Made by a program: the position numbers and the translations under genes
From: Burhinus oedicnemus
Taxonomy: Eukaryota > Chordata > Aves > Charadriiformes > Burhinidae
DNA: 64,000 nt
Assembly: GCA_008921705.1 (NCBI GenBank)
Contig: VFFE01006818.1
Coordinates: 75,468 to 139,467, forward strand
Reading direction: 5' to 3'
Notes under the pieces: generated by a model
The model's database searches: none
The model's input: only the letters and a program-made list of their open reading frames with translations
Told to the model about the DNA's origin: nothing
Part shown: positions 1 through 11,916 of the stretch, piece after piece
Layout: the number at the start of each line of letters is the position of its first letter
Numbering within the stretch: position 1 is the stretch's first letter

Positions 1-319
1 GGAAAATTGCAAGCAGGTGTCAAAACAAGCACAGTTGCGACGAGGCGAACTTAGGGATTGATTAATGAATATTTTCAGCGTGTTGTATATTTTTCTACGT
101 GGCTTTCTGATATAAAAATCAATGTGTGAAATTACTTAAAAAATAACAGGTTTCTTTTAACTGGAACAAATTGCTTCTGTTTATCAAAATGTTGAGTAGC
201 GTCAACAAACAATTCAATTGCTGATTGCCCCTCAGTAATACTTCGGAAATAATTTTAGTTTGTGTTTCCTCTGGCCTTGGTTTGGATTTTTCTATGCACT
301 TAGTTCAGCATCTCCAAAG

Positions 320-730
320 GTACCCCCGCCTCGCCCCCCCTCTCCCCGGGAGGGCTCTGTCCTCCTCCTCCTCCTCCTCCTCCTCCTCCTCCTCCCTGCG
401 GTGAAGCAGTTTTCTGGCGCCGGCTCTGCTCTTACTCTGCCACCGAGGCGGCAGGGGGGTTGTTCCCAGGGGTGAACCAGCGCTGGCAGACGGGCAGCCC
501 CGGAGCCCGGCGGTGTCGGGAGTGGGCAGTGGGGATGCTGAGCGAACGTGGAGCGCTGGGGGATGCGCTCAGGCCCCGCGAGGCGTCCGTGCTCGGGTAC
601 CAGCGCCCCGAGCTGCCGTGCTGTGCCGTGCGAGGAGGGGGACTCTGCCAAGGGTCAGCTCCGCTCCCCGTGCGTGCGCTGCGGTGGGTTGTAACGGGGC
701 GAGGGCGATGCCTTCCGCTCTGCGTGCCGC
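320..730. other. CpG-rich block
   Basis: GC-rich with many CpG dinucleotides, a C-run at 330-340 and the CCT microsatellite. It could be an unmethylated intronic island, but no exon ending in a usable donor is recognised. Confidence 0.5.
361..395. repeat. (CCT)n microsatellite
   Basis: Eleven CCT triplets plus two bases. The + strand frame reads as a run of Leu and the minus frame as a run of Arg; neither is a real protein. Confidence 0.97.
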
Positions 731-2020
731 CGCAAGGGACAAGGTTTCCCTCTTTCTTGTGTTTAAAGTCTTTTTCAGCAGATGTTGTCTTTCCAGAGTG
801 AGTTGGTACAGAACCGTGTTCAAGAGGATTTCTTAGCACAGAAATAGGATGGCTGCTTTCCCCAGAGAAGTTAAAGTTGGTGAATAATTCTGTTTGACGT
901 CTCTGCTGTCTGTGCATTCGTGTCTGCTCTCTTGTTGCGGGGATGAAATGAATCCTGAGCCGTTACGGTCATCCATCCTGCGCTCCTGCAGGTACCGGGT
1001 GGGAAGGCTCGGTGTCCGTGATGCTCCGCACTCAGATGCCTCAGTGTGGTCTGTCCACTGAGTGAATCTGTTCTCACACCTCCGAAATAAAGAACATATT
1101 TGTTGTTGACTTCAGGGAGAACCGCAGGGGATCACTGCTCCTACCTGGGGTCAAGCCTACCCCGGCAAAAATATCTTCAAGTATTTATGAATCTCTTGTG
1201 GCTCCTTTTTCCCTTTCCAGATTTATCTCATCGCAAGCATGTGTGACTAACAGCCGCTCATTTATGCTGTCTTGGTCCCAGTTTTTCCTTCTTTGCAAAA
1301 AGGAGACCCTTCCATCACCAGAGCTGTGTGAAATACCTTGCCGGACGTGATGGGTGGCAGAACACAGAAGGCGTGTGGGGACACCGGCAGTCGTAGGGAG
1401 ACTGAACCCCCTCCCGCCCCCGCCTCAGGAGTGCGCTTCGTCCTCCCCCGGTCCTGGCATTCTCCAGCCTCGGAGCCGATGGCTCCTGGTGCCGTGTGCT
1501 GCCGCCGGGCTCATCACGGCGTTGGTGCAGCAGCCTGCTCGGTGCTCGGGTGGTTTGGTTTCCTTCCAAACAGTCGGCGAGTTGCCGGCACTGCTGGCCC
1601 GCAGCGTGTCCCCCCTTCGGCTGTATTTGTCAAGAAAGCAGGGGGCAGTTGGGTGGCAGCGTTTCCCGCGGGCATTGAAGTGCTGCGGCAGCTCTGATGA
1701 ACGGCACATCCGTAGATCCCAGCGGGAGGTATTTTGGGAGCGTGTCTGCTGCTCGCCAGCCTCCGGGACAAAGATAGGACCGTGCGCCTAAAATAGCGCC
1801 CTGGAGCCAGGCACGGTGCAAACCCCACTGGTGGCTGCTCTTGGGAAGAAAATCCAGAGTTTGTTTTCAAGTCGTCATCGCTGTGTTGACAGGGCTGTCG
1901 CGGGGAAAGCTATCTCAGCTGGGAATGTATGAATTAACTCCAAGTACGGTGTACACACATGCAGATATCCCACATTGCTCACGTTGCGATGTAAGTAAAT
2001 AAAGGAGTCTTTTAACTTTT

Positions 2021-2038
2021 AAATATATATATATATAA
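2021..2038. repeat. (TA)n tract
   Basis: AAATATATATATATATAA, a short low-complexity run just after AT-rich sequence. Confidence 0.9.
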
Positions 2039-3429
2039 TCGCCTGCCTGTTGGAGAGGCAAAGCCTTTGTATTGTTGTGGTTCAGCGCACGCTCTCCTCA
2101 AAGCTGTCTGTGGAGGGGGGTCCTTCGGACCCCTGCCCCCAGGGCACGGCACCGGTGGTGCGTGCCGCGCCGGCGAGTGGAGCGTGCCGAGGTGACCCTT
2201 CCTGGGAAGCAGAGCACTGCTGGTCTGCTCCCGAGCCGTGGAGAAATTCATGGCTCATGCCAGTGCACTCACTAATACGCATATGTTAAAAAAAAAACCA
2301 AAACAAACCAGCCCCAAAGCACACATCAGCTGTATTTCCATGGTGCTAATCCATCCAGTTGCCAAGAAATGAGTAGAGCTGACAAGTCCAGCCCCTTTTC
2401 ATGAGATTTTTTATGTTCTTTTCAGTTTTCTTTATGGTACTCAAGTGGAATGAAATACTGTAGCAGAGGCCACCCATAAACGCTGTAATTGTGGTATGTG
2501 CAGCAGTACTGGAATTGCAGTATATATGTGTTAAAAAGTAAGAAAACTGCATTTCGTTGGTAAGTGCATCCTTCGTTGCAGCTCTTGCGGGTGGAATGCT
2601 TCTTCGAGACGCAGAGATGATAAGCGGCGACAGGGGTGTATCTGTTCACTGGACTACTGCTGCGTTAGTGTCTGCTTGCCTTCGGGTAAAAGCCACACGG
2701 TTTGTGCTCATAACCCTGGAGATCCACCACTGCCATAGAAAAGTGGACAGACCGATCCGGCCGATGTATAAACAACCTTTTTTTGGTTTATTTCCACAAT
2801 GTTCTGATAGTCGTTACCAGCCACAGTGAAATCGCAGGAGGAACAAGACAGTCTTTCATGTCTCACAATTGAATTAGCCGGTGTGGCAAGTAGTAAAAGC
2901 CTCTTTTGATTAAAAACCAGAAGCAGCTGATGGTAGAAAATATTCTTGGAGACTCGTTACAAAGAGTTCTTGTCTCGGGGCTGTTACACACTGAGTCCGC
3001 AGGAACCTACTGTTTCTGGATTTATTTGGAAACAGCAATGATAATCAGGAAACATAAAATAAATGATAGAATACGTGATATTGAATAGAATAACGATGGT
3101 TGTTCCCCAAAAGACCCATTTTTTTCTGTCTCAGAGCCCTTAAAGGTTCTCTTGTGATTAAAACACATGTTAATGCTGAATTCTGTCATGTGCTCAGCCA
3201 TTTTTAAGTTCTTGCTTGAAACCCAAATGCTCGGTGCCATCATCAGGAGTGTAATAAGGGGTGTACAAATGAGGGAGTGTTGGATGAAAGACCTGAGGGT
3301 GACTGAGAAGCCACCAATACAATTTTACTGATGGAGCTGTGTCGTGGAGATGCCATGGAAGCCTCCAGTGAACCTGGAGAGAACCGTGCAGAGAGGCGGT
3401 TCCCGCAGGAAAAAGTTGCGGTTACATAG

Positions 3430-3880
3430 GCGTGAGGGAGCGGAAGACAGAGACGCTGTTCCGGCGGACGCGGTGGATAGGAAGCGTATCACCAGGGGAC
3501 TGGAGAGAGCATCCCTGGGGCTCGCAGCCCCCGCTGCCCCGGTGTGGCTGCACGGCAGCCCGCGGAGGCTGGTCCGGCCGGCCGGTGGTGAGCAGGGACC
3601 TCTCCTGGGCTGGGAGCGGCGGATCACCGACTGCTGGGCTGCCGGCAGCGCGGTGCTGGCTGGGGCAGCGCGACTGCTCCACGTGGCGTGGGACATGGCC
3701 GGCCTCCGCGCGGGGTCGGGGTGCGGACCTGTGTGCCGAGCGCGGGGCCGGAGGCTCGGCCAGCAGCCGGCTGGCGTGAGAAGCCCGGGGTGCTCTGCAG
3801 GGCGCCGGGGGGGCTGCTCTTCGCCGGGCCTTGCGTGCCGGCGGCACGGGGCTCTCGGGGAGGATCGACTCCCACGGTAC
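3430..3880. other. CpG-rich block
   Basis: High density of CpG with GGCCGGCCGG-type words near 3570. Long overlapping frames on both strands (up to 224 codons) are compositional and have no recognisable domain. Confidence 0.5.
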
Positions 3881-4084
3881 GAACGGCGGCAGGGCTATTT
3901 ATCCCGAAAGTACAGGGGACTTTTCCTGCTCGCGTGTGATCAATCGCACGCCAGTTGCCGCCGTGAGCCTAATAATTTTTTCACAATACCTCAGCGTTTG
4001 TTTCTGCATAAAACATGAAGTTAAACAAGAAGTAGGTGGGCTCCTTTTCTTTTCTGCTTTGAGCGGCCTTTGTTGCTTTCTTTA

Positions 4085-4300
4085 GGTCCACAGAAAGAAC
4101 CCCGCCAAGTCTGAGGACTTCAATTACCTATGGTTACTGGATTTAATGTGGCTCGCTCTTTCTTGGAAAAGCATTGTTAATTATTAATATTGCTAATTTT
4201 CCTATTAATTAATCTTTAAAATCTCCCAAATGTGGTGTCGGGGCCTTTCCAAGTGATGCGGTGCTAAGATTAGCAGTGGTCTGTCTACTTTGAATATTCT
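4085..4300. promoter_or_regulatory. Candidate conserved enhancer, AT-rich
   Basis: Contains TTAATTATTAATATTGCTAA and TATTAATTAATC, that is four or more homeodomain-type TAAT cores within 60 bp. No repeat family is recognised. The function is inference from composition only. Confidence 0.35.
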
Positions 4301-4399
4301 CGTGAGCCATTTCCTTGATCTTTCAACACAAAGCTTCGTTTTTTTCCTTCTCCAAAATGGCCCCATCTCTCAGATGTATGTGTGTGATCGCGCGTCAGG

Positions 4400-4515
4400 A
4401 GTTGGGATATTGTTACAGCGTGATAAAGTGCATTGGATTTCACGTTAGCAATTGGTGCATCTCTCCAATTGCTCTTGCTGCTCGTTATTATCTGTATTTC
4501 CATAGCAACCAGAAG
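4400..4515. promoter_or_regulatory. Candidate enhancer with inverted CAATTG sites and an X-box-like site
   Basis: A 9-bp perfect inverted repeat AGCAATTGG (4447-4455) / CCAATTGCT (4465-4473), spacer 9 bp, is followed 23 bp later by ATTTCCATAGCAAC (4496-4509), which agrees with the RFX X-box GTTGCCATGGCAAC at 11 of 14 positions. The left half is poor and the right half strong. Confidence 0.4.
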
Positions 4516-5940
4516 GTCTGGTCACGGACCCACGGCTGCCGTGCGCGGTGCTGGGGAAGCGCCGGAGCTGCAGGCAGGATGCCCTGTGCCGTTTCCTCCC
4601 GTGCTCCTCGCTGCTCGGACCGGTGCCGCTCAGCGCTGTCGGCAGGGCTTTTGCCTCTCCGTTCGGCAGAGCTCCGTCAGAACTCTTCCCATCTTGTAAA
4701 AAGCTACCAAAACATTTCTTTCTCATTTTTCCTAACCAGCTAGCATCACTCCTTAACCTCCCGTGCGGTTCCTGCGCCGGATCAGAGCTCGGAGCCACCC
4801 AAGCGCCCCGTCCCCACGCGTGGTCACACAGCAGCTGACGCGGGGAGCCAGGCGGCAGTGTCTCCTGCCCTTCCGTCTGCGTCGTGACAAAGCACCCTGA
4901 GCGTCCCTGTTGCTCTCTTAGCTCGTCAGCGTCTTACTGGTAATACGACCTGACAACCCTTAAAAAAAACAACCGACTGGAGAATCTGTTCTGCTGCAGC
5001 CTCGGGGCACTGCTTTCCACAGGTTGGCTGTTGCTATATAAAGAAATAGTCTGTTGTTTCTAAATTTGCTCTGTTAATGTCACAGAGCATAAAGAGAAAT
5101 AGCAAGAATAAACCGACGTTTGCGGCAGGGAGTGATCCGGGGAAGAGGCCGGTTGCGGCCGTACCTGTCCGGCTGGGCGCTCTTCGCATGTTTGTTCCTC
5201 TCTCTGGTTAATTACTCCAGCCTGGAAAGTCGTCCGTATATACGGCTTTTCCGCTTCAGACGTTACTCCTCTGCGCACTGTGCAGTTCACTCTGATTTTA
5301 AGCGAAATCCAGGCATTGTCAAAATCCCTTTAAACTCACGCCTCTCTGTCCGTCCCTCTGACGCCGAGGCTGTTTCCCCGGTGTGGCGCGGTGACTGTCC
5401 ACCACACACCGGCCCCGCTGCCTGTCTGTGTCCCACCCGGGCCGTTTGGGTTGCCGTAGGTGGCGTTAGGGGGACCGGCGTGCCCCGAGCAGGGTGACAC
5501 ATGCAAATCCTCCTTTTTTTCCCTCTCTGGGTGTGCCCGTGGCCGCATTGCTGCGGTGGGTGCGGTGTCTCGCGTGGCTCAGCGCCGTGGAGGTGGGTTT
5601 GGCACCGGGGGCGCGCGGACCCACCGGCCCGGCTGGGGTCAGCCCGTAATGAAACGCACTGCGTTTGGAGGGCAGCGAGAAGCCGTTAAGAGGCACTCTG
5701 CGGAGGATGCCTGGGTGATGCTAATTACTGGCAGTTAATTAAAAACCAAGCAAGAGGAAGGCTTTTTCAGGGACTCGAGCGAGGGTGCGGGGTGGCTTGC
5801 CCTGTTGTTCTCCCTGCGTTTTCTGGTTGTCACCGCACGTGGCTCTGCTGGGGCTCCTCCGCCTCTGACGTAACTCGCGCCTTGCCAGAGGCACGTCCTT
5901 CAGCGCGCGGGCAGCCCGCTCCCCCGCCGCGGCATCGCCA

Positions 5941-6002
5941 GCGCCTGCCGGCGTCCCAGCGCCCGCCGGCGTCCCAGCGCCCGCCGGCGTCCCAGCGCCC
6001 GG
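5941..6002. repeat. 18-bp GC-rich minisatellite, about 3.4 copies
   Basis: The unit GCGCCCGCCGGCGTCCCA is repeated from 5941 (first copy with one T), and the last partial unit ends at 6002. On the minus strand it reads as repeated G-T-P-A-G-A, an artefact. Confidence 0.95.
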
Positions 6003-6559
6003 CCCTCGCCCGTCGCCCAACCTCTTCTTCCGTCCGCCACCCAACACGTTCGTTCCTCTGTTTCCTATATCCGCAAATGAGCAAAATAAATGTTGCTTGT
6101 TTGTTTTGACAATTACAGTACAGATTTAATTATGATCCTTCTTCCTCGTATACTGCTGAATGTTATGTGGTATGTTTGGCGTAAACAAAGATGTTCTGCT
6201 AATGTGAGATATGGTTATTAAAGACACACTGTCGTGCTGAAGCCTAGTCGCTGAAACCGAAGTCAGCGGGAGCTGAACTTCCAGCGTCTCGTTTTCCGTG
6301 TTCATTTTTTGCAGCCTGGGTGCAAGGACGAAGCAGATGCTGCGCAGGGAGGTCACCGAGCGCGACCGGTGGGAAGGGAGCTCAGGAAACTGAAAGATAA
6401 GAAAAGAAAGAGAGAAAACCACTTCTGTGTCATCATTTATTTTGAGTTAGCAGGTTCGGATATTGTAGCAGGAATACAATATTTAAGTCGCGGAGTGAGC
6501 TCTCTGTTCAAAACAGCAGGTATCTTCAATTGTCACTTCCCGTGAAAAGGGCCTGATTT

Positions 6560-6780
6560 TCCTGCTAATCACTTATTGCCTTTGAAGGATCTGTTTTAAA
6601 GTCTGAGCCTATTGTGTCGATATGAAAGCAGCTGTAACATTGTCTTGCGATGGTAAATTGGCAATGATTTTGCATTTCATAATTAGTTAACAAGGAATCG
6701 CTTACAATGTATGTGTCTTTCAAAACACCATTGAAATGTGCAGCACACGTTTGACACACTACTAATTAAGAACAGGATTT
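6560..6780. promoter_or_regulatory. Candidate conserved enhancer
   Basis: Non-repetitive AT-rich stretch with GATTTTGCATTTCATAATTA and AGTTAACAAGG close together (POU/homeodomain-type and HNF1-like words) and ACTAATTAAG at the right end. Confidence 0.35.
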
Positions 6781-7019
6781 TCAAAAGCTCTGGGGTGACA
6801 GTTTCCATTTCCCCTGGCTCAGTAAGGCCATCGACAGGGATGAGGATGATTTAAGCCAAGGGTTTGAATTTCCTTCTGAAAAATACTTCGGCACTCCGGG
6901 GTGAGGAAGGGGGGCTAACAGCCCGCTGACCGCACACCCCCGGCTGGCCCCGAGACGAGCAGTGCGTGTTCCTGGTGAAGGTCGCTCTCTCAATTACGTC
7001 TCCTCAGAAAACCTCTCGA

Positions 7020-7250
7020 GGAGGTAATTCGAGGGAGTAATTATTTCTAGAGATTCTTGTCAAATTACAGAGAGTCTTTAATTAAAGGAGTGTCCGTTAC
7101 TTAATGGCAATTACGGGGAGAAAATCCTTACTTCTGAAAGAGGCAAATCTCCAGCTTCCTAACAAAAAATTTGCTTTTTAAAATAATAAGATAAAGATAG
7201 CTTATTCTGCTCCAGAACTGAAGCCTATAAGAAATTGATGTCTGTCCTTG
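7020..7250. promoter_or_regulatory. Candidate conserved enhancer
   Basis: Dense TAATT words: GGTAATTCG, GAGTAATTATTTC, CTTTAATTAAAG (a 12-bp palindrome at about 7077-7088) and GGCAATTACGG. No repeat or coding signature. Confidence 0.35.
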
Positions 7251-7879
7251 GGGGGATTTAATTTGGAAAGTGGAAAACGTTCACGTTAGCTTTCTGCGTG
7301 CGTTTGCGGTGGAAGAGGTCTCAGCCGCAGAGCGGCTTCTTCCCAGCCTGGATGAATCCATCGGTGCTGTCTGGAGGCACCGGGCCCTTCCGTGGGTTTC
7401 CTCTTCTTTCCCTGCCGTTCAGAAAACTTCCCGACATTTTCCTGTCGGCCTGGAGGCGAGCTGTGTCCGCAGGGGTGCGATGAGGGTGCTGGCGGGAGGG
7501 GGCAGAGCCGCGGTGCCGTCGCTCCGTTCCCGCGGGGCCGCGGCAGCCCCTCGCCCGGGGGGTGGCGCGAAGGGACCCCCGGGCTCGGGGAGCCCAGCGG
7601 GCTTGTGTCCCTGCCAGCCGCCCCACCGCTCGCCCCTGACCTTATCCGCATCTCGTCGCAGAGTTTGGTTAGGCAAGAAGCAAGGGAAAATGGCCCAACC
7701 TGGCTGGTTGAGAACCACATGAGTGTTTCTGAAATCTGCCTTACGTCTTTCGGATATTTTTATCGTCTGCCTCATTCTAACGGTCTTGTCTGAGTCATCT
7801 CTTCCCTAGTTTAGATTTATACTCCTTTCTGCGCCTACTCCCAACAGGACCTGATTCCACCAAGCGCAGCCTGCTGCTG

Positions 7880-8070
7880 GCCTCGCTGAAGTCATGCAAG
7901 ACTGTTATTATTAAATTATGTGGGCATTGGATCGGGGAGTTATGAATATTGATATATTTTATTTAGCAGCCTTCTGAATTTAATGAGTGTCCATAATGCA
8001 TTAATTCATAATTTATCATAAATAAAGACAGCAGATTAGGTTGCAATTTAATTATTGCTTATTTTTGTAG
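7880..8070. promoter_or_regulatory. Candidate conserved enhancer, very AT-rich
   Basis: Words such as CATAATGCATTAATTCATAA, TTATCATAAATAAAG and CAATTTAATTATTGC are packed within about 100 bp, following a 5' part with TATGAATATTGATATATTTT. This is typical of vertebrate non-coding elements bound by POU and homeodomain factors. Confidence 0.4.
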
Positions 8071-10839
8071 CTGTTGTGGGGTTTGTGTAGCAAGATAAAT
8101 ACAGGAGAAGCAACCTTTCCTAAACGACAGCCCGTTCTTCGCACAGCGCGTGAGGTGGACGGTCCCGCTCCTTCCCGGCGTGCTGCCCCCAGGAGGCAAC
8201 GTCTTTGCTCCGGAGGGTCTGTGGGGCTGTGGTTTGATTTCCACGCGCACGCACGGCGTGAGGCCCTTGCAGAGCTGTCATCAGAGTCACCCCAGCGCCG
8301 TTGAAGGTGGGCTGTCGTCTTCTGCTCTCCTTCCACAGCCTCTTGGCTTCTGCTTATTTAATGAACAAAAAACCCCGCCAAGTGGAGACAATGGACAGCT
8401 GCACTGCTCGTTTTATTCCAAATGGTGAATATTATATTTATGATAGAGAGATCCAAATATGGTCCATCTGTTATGTGTTATTAAGCTGTTCACTTCATAG
8501 AGAAGAGAACGTTTCCGTATCTCTCCCATGATGTTCACATGAAGAGCTGAGTTTTTTAAGGTGTTTAGTTTTTCTTTTCGGAGCAGATGCTAACACGTGA
8601 GAGATTCCACGAAGTTATGCACTTCGTGTTCCCGAAGCAGCAGGGCTGCCAGTGCGTGTCATGAGCTCTGGCCTGGTCCCATGCGTGGCCGCGTGTGCCA
8701 TCGGTTCTGTCGTGGTGGTGGCTCATGATGCCCTCTCCTGCGCGCTCGCGCATCAGCCCGCTCCGGCGGCAGGCACCAGTTTTACACCTCTTTTCTGGCG
8801 ACCGGTGTCGTAGCGCGAGGTTGCCAGATGTGTTGAAATCGGGCAAAATCAGACGGAGCCATCTTGGGAGCACAGCTGGGCTCGGGATGGGTGTTGCGGG
8901 AGGCGTCTGCTCCCGGGTGCCGGCTCTGCTCGGGAAGGCGATGGCTGATCCCAGGGGATGTTGGGGAAACCGGCGCTTGTTCCCCTCGGCATCTCCTCGG
9001 CTGACCGTGCCACACTCTGACCCCCTTGCAGTGGCTGTGGGCTGGGCTGAAGTTTGGCTGCTGAACGGCAATTTCTGGCTTGTGACGTGGTTGGAGATGG
9101 ATGGTACAAAAGGCTTTAAGGAGGAGGAGTTTGTTGCCAGAGGACTTTAATTTTGCATTGAGTGTTAAGGGGAGGGGAGTCAGATGTAATCAAGAGAGAG
9201 CTAGAAATAGTCCAGAGATAACGTCCCGTCTTTCCCTCTGAAAGTATTAAGAGTTTTATGATTGATTTCAGGGGAAGCAGCACTGGAGACTAAAATGAAA
9301 GCAAGCTGTGGAAGATGGAGTAGGTCAAAGATGAGATGATTTGAAGGATCAGTGAGCGGAGAGCTGCTAAGAATAGCGCACGCCAGAGACGAAGCGAAGT
9401 GTCGGGTAGTCTGATGGGATGCTGGTGCAGATGCGGTGTCTCTGGTGATGACAGCAGTGGCGGAGTGATGAGTGATTTGGAAGAAGTTGGTTAGAGAGCG
9501 GCTCTGCAAGGAAAGAAGTTGTGCCTGGAGCTGGTGGGGGCTCGATCAGTAGAGAAGCCTCGGCTGGGTGCGCTCAGCTCCGCTCCCCGGGGCATTGTGG
9601 CTGCCTGGGGAGGGCCTGGAGGGGACCACTGCCAGTGACCGGGACCCCCGACCCATGAAGACTGGGCGAGGGACTTGGCCTTTGGTCTGGAATGGGAGGA
9701 CAGTGCCAGAGGGGGAGGACGCCTTTTTCTCCATCTCCATCGACAGCAGAACAAACAATAGCTGATTTACTATAGGAAGGAAATAGTGGTTGGACATTGT
9801 GGAAGACTTCCCAAGGGCATGGCAGCCGGCCCCGGGGGCAAGCTTCCCGGGAGGCTGCAGGCTGAGGTGCTTCGGGCACGGTGCTGCTCTGGGAGCCTGG
9901 AACAGCAGCTGGCTTCTAGACGATGCTCTGTCCTCCTGGGAAATCTCCTGTGTGGAAAACTCATCCATGCAGCTGGAAGCCGGCTCAAAGCCTGGCTTCT
10001 CCTTCTGTAGAGCTGGTTGGGATCACCCGCTAAGAAAGTGGATTTCTTGGTAACACTAATTAATCTCACAGTACTTTAGTAAAGTCTCGTTTTTCATCTG
10101 GAGGACTAGGATGATCTCTGGAGAGTGCGGTGCCAACCCGCTGGAGCGAAGCCGTGCGGAGGCGAGGAAGAGATGGTGTAACGGCCGCTCCCGGGTTGGG
10201 TACGGACTTGCTCCGTAGCCTTGGTCCCTTCCATTTTCCTTTTGCTTTATCTTGACTCAGGATGTTTTTCTGTCCTGCCTAACCAGAAACCCAGCTATTT
10301 CAGTGCGAGGGTTGTCCCTTCCTCTATCTGCAAAACTCTTGCCTTAGTAGAAACCTTGTCTGAGTTTGAAACTCCAATAATCATTATTTTGATAGCCCAG
10401 TAAAAGAGAGTCAGTGTCTCTCTGACACAGATTTATGGCATTTTTTGTGCTCGCATTGACTGGTAATGTGTTCATATTTTTTCAGTTATTTAGTAGTTAA
10501 CGTACACCACATTCTTTCCGTACAAACATTATTTTTCTTTACTGTTTTTGAAGTGATGCTGGCCAAAGCCATTAGATTAAGTTGATGGTGAGACGTAAGT
10601 TGCTTCACGTCTCCAGGTCTTCTGTAGTGCTGGATTACAGGCTGACCGTGTCAGCGTGTTTCCCTTCGGACTGGGGAGGCTGCACAGCCAGCAGTCCCTA
10701 ACGACTCCGGATCTGCAATTAGTAGTGTCTCTGGACGTGGTCCCCCTGCGTGCCGTGCGGAGCCGTGAGGGTCATGGGGTCTCCTCGTGGTGAACGTGCC
10801 CAGCTAGGAAAACAAAACACTCTGCAAGTATATCTGCCA

Positions 10840-11470
10840 ACTTAATGCTTTCCCCTAAAATAATTACTGCGTTTTAGGAACTAATTTTCACTGGAAATTG
10901 TTTCTTAAGAATACCTGATCACCTCAGTTAAAAAAAAGAAAAATGATTTCAGCACACTTCAGAAATGCATTGGCACGGATATAAATTTAGCAAAGCCTTT
11001 GCTTTCCTCCACGCGTGACGCCAGCTGCCTGGCAGTCAGGGTGTTCTGTGAGCAACTTCGGCAATTTCCATTTTTATAACACACACATTACATTAAATTT
11101 TGATTCACATCTCTGACATCTACAAAATTGCTCCTTAACAAAAGGAGCGTAATAGTTGTGCTATGAAATATAGGCATGGTCTGGCCACGTTTTGGAAAAC
11201 TCTACCCTATTCTTTAGAAAATTGGTTTTATTATCGGTAATTGGGCTAAAAGGAAGACTGTTTAATCCTGGCCAACCAAACTTTCAGGGACATTAAGTTC
11301 TAATAGGCAAATCTAAACTGGTCTTAATAGATGAGTCTGACATCATCTGGCTGCTTATTAACTATTAAACCTTGTTTCAGTAATTCTCTTGGCAACTATG
11401 TGTGTGTTGCCATAGTTTCTTTGTTAATAGAGCAAGGCATTAATGCATTTTGAGTAATTCTTGCCCAAAA
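10840..11470. promoter_or_regulatory. Candidate conserved block with X-box-like half sites
   Basis: About 600 bp without repeats, with TTATCGGTAATTGGGC (11231-11246), TTAATCCTGGCCAACC and ATTAATGCATTTTGAGTAAT. At 11383-11419 TTGGCAAC and GTTGCCATAG lie in opposite orientation about 10 bp apart. The first 200 bp are ordinary and the 11200-11470 part is the strongest. Confidence 0.38.
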
Positions 11471-11789
11471 GACATGAAAAAACACCCTTCTGTTTAAAGA
11501 TACAAACTCGAGCCCGTCAGAAGGAGCGGGCAGAGCTCGCTTGCCATGCGCGGGCAGCATCGCGTCCCGGCGGCTCTGCGTTTGTCAGCCTGCGGCACGT
11601 CGGTCGGCACAGCTGGAAGCGCGCTGACCGTCCCCCCGGTGCAGCCTGCGCTTCGCAAACCGTGTTGGACAGTAATCTTGAAAATGTGTGTTGTGTCCTT
11701 AGACGAACATTGACTGGCCCACCAAAGCGGAGGTTCCCCCGTGCCGCAAGGCGTGTTTGGCTGCGGCCGCCCGGGGGCCCTGGAGGCCC

Positions 11790-11843
11790 TGGAGGATGAT
11801 CTTAAAGGTCTCTTCCAACCTAGGTGATTCTGTGATTCTGTGG
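11790..11843 (+). mobile_element. CR1 3'-end fragment, sense to the gene
   Basis: GGATGATCTTAAAGGTCTC followed by TTCCAACCTAGGTGATTCTG and a second TGATTCTGTG is the CR1 terminal block with its octamer-like tail. Only about 55 bp remain, so the copy is strongly 5'-truncated. The sequence directly after it is an exceptionally G-rich tract (see 11878). Confidence 0.85.
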
Positions 11844-11877
11844 CAGGCTGGGCAGGACGGGGCTCGGCGGGCGTCCC

Positions 11878-11916
11878 GGGGGGCGCGGGCAGGAGGGGGC
11901 TGGGGGGCGCTGGGGG
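11878..11916 (+). other. Strong G-quadruplex motif
   Basis: Five runs of G: six (11878-11883), three (11887-11889), five (11895-11899), six (11902-11907) and five (11912-11916), separated by loops of 3, 5, 2 and 4 bases. On the transcribed-sense strand it could fold in nascent RNA as well as DNA. It starts 34 bp after a CR1 end. Confidence 0.8.

Noticed and set aside
260..475. Small + strand frame with a run of eleven Leu that looks like a signal peptide
   Set aside because: The Leu run is the translated CCT microsatellite; the rest is Pro/Gly/Ser filler.
8453..8462. CCAAATATGG, an exact CArG box for SRF
   Set aside because: A few such 10-mers are expected by chance in 64 kb. It is single and has no partner site.
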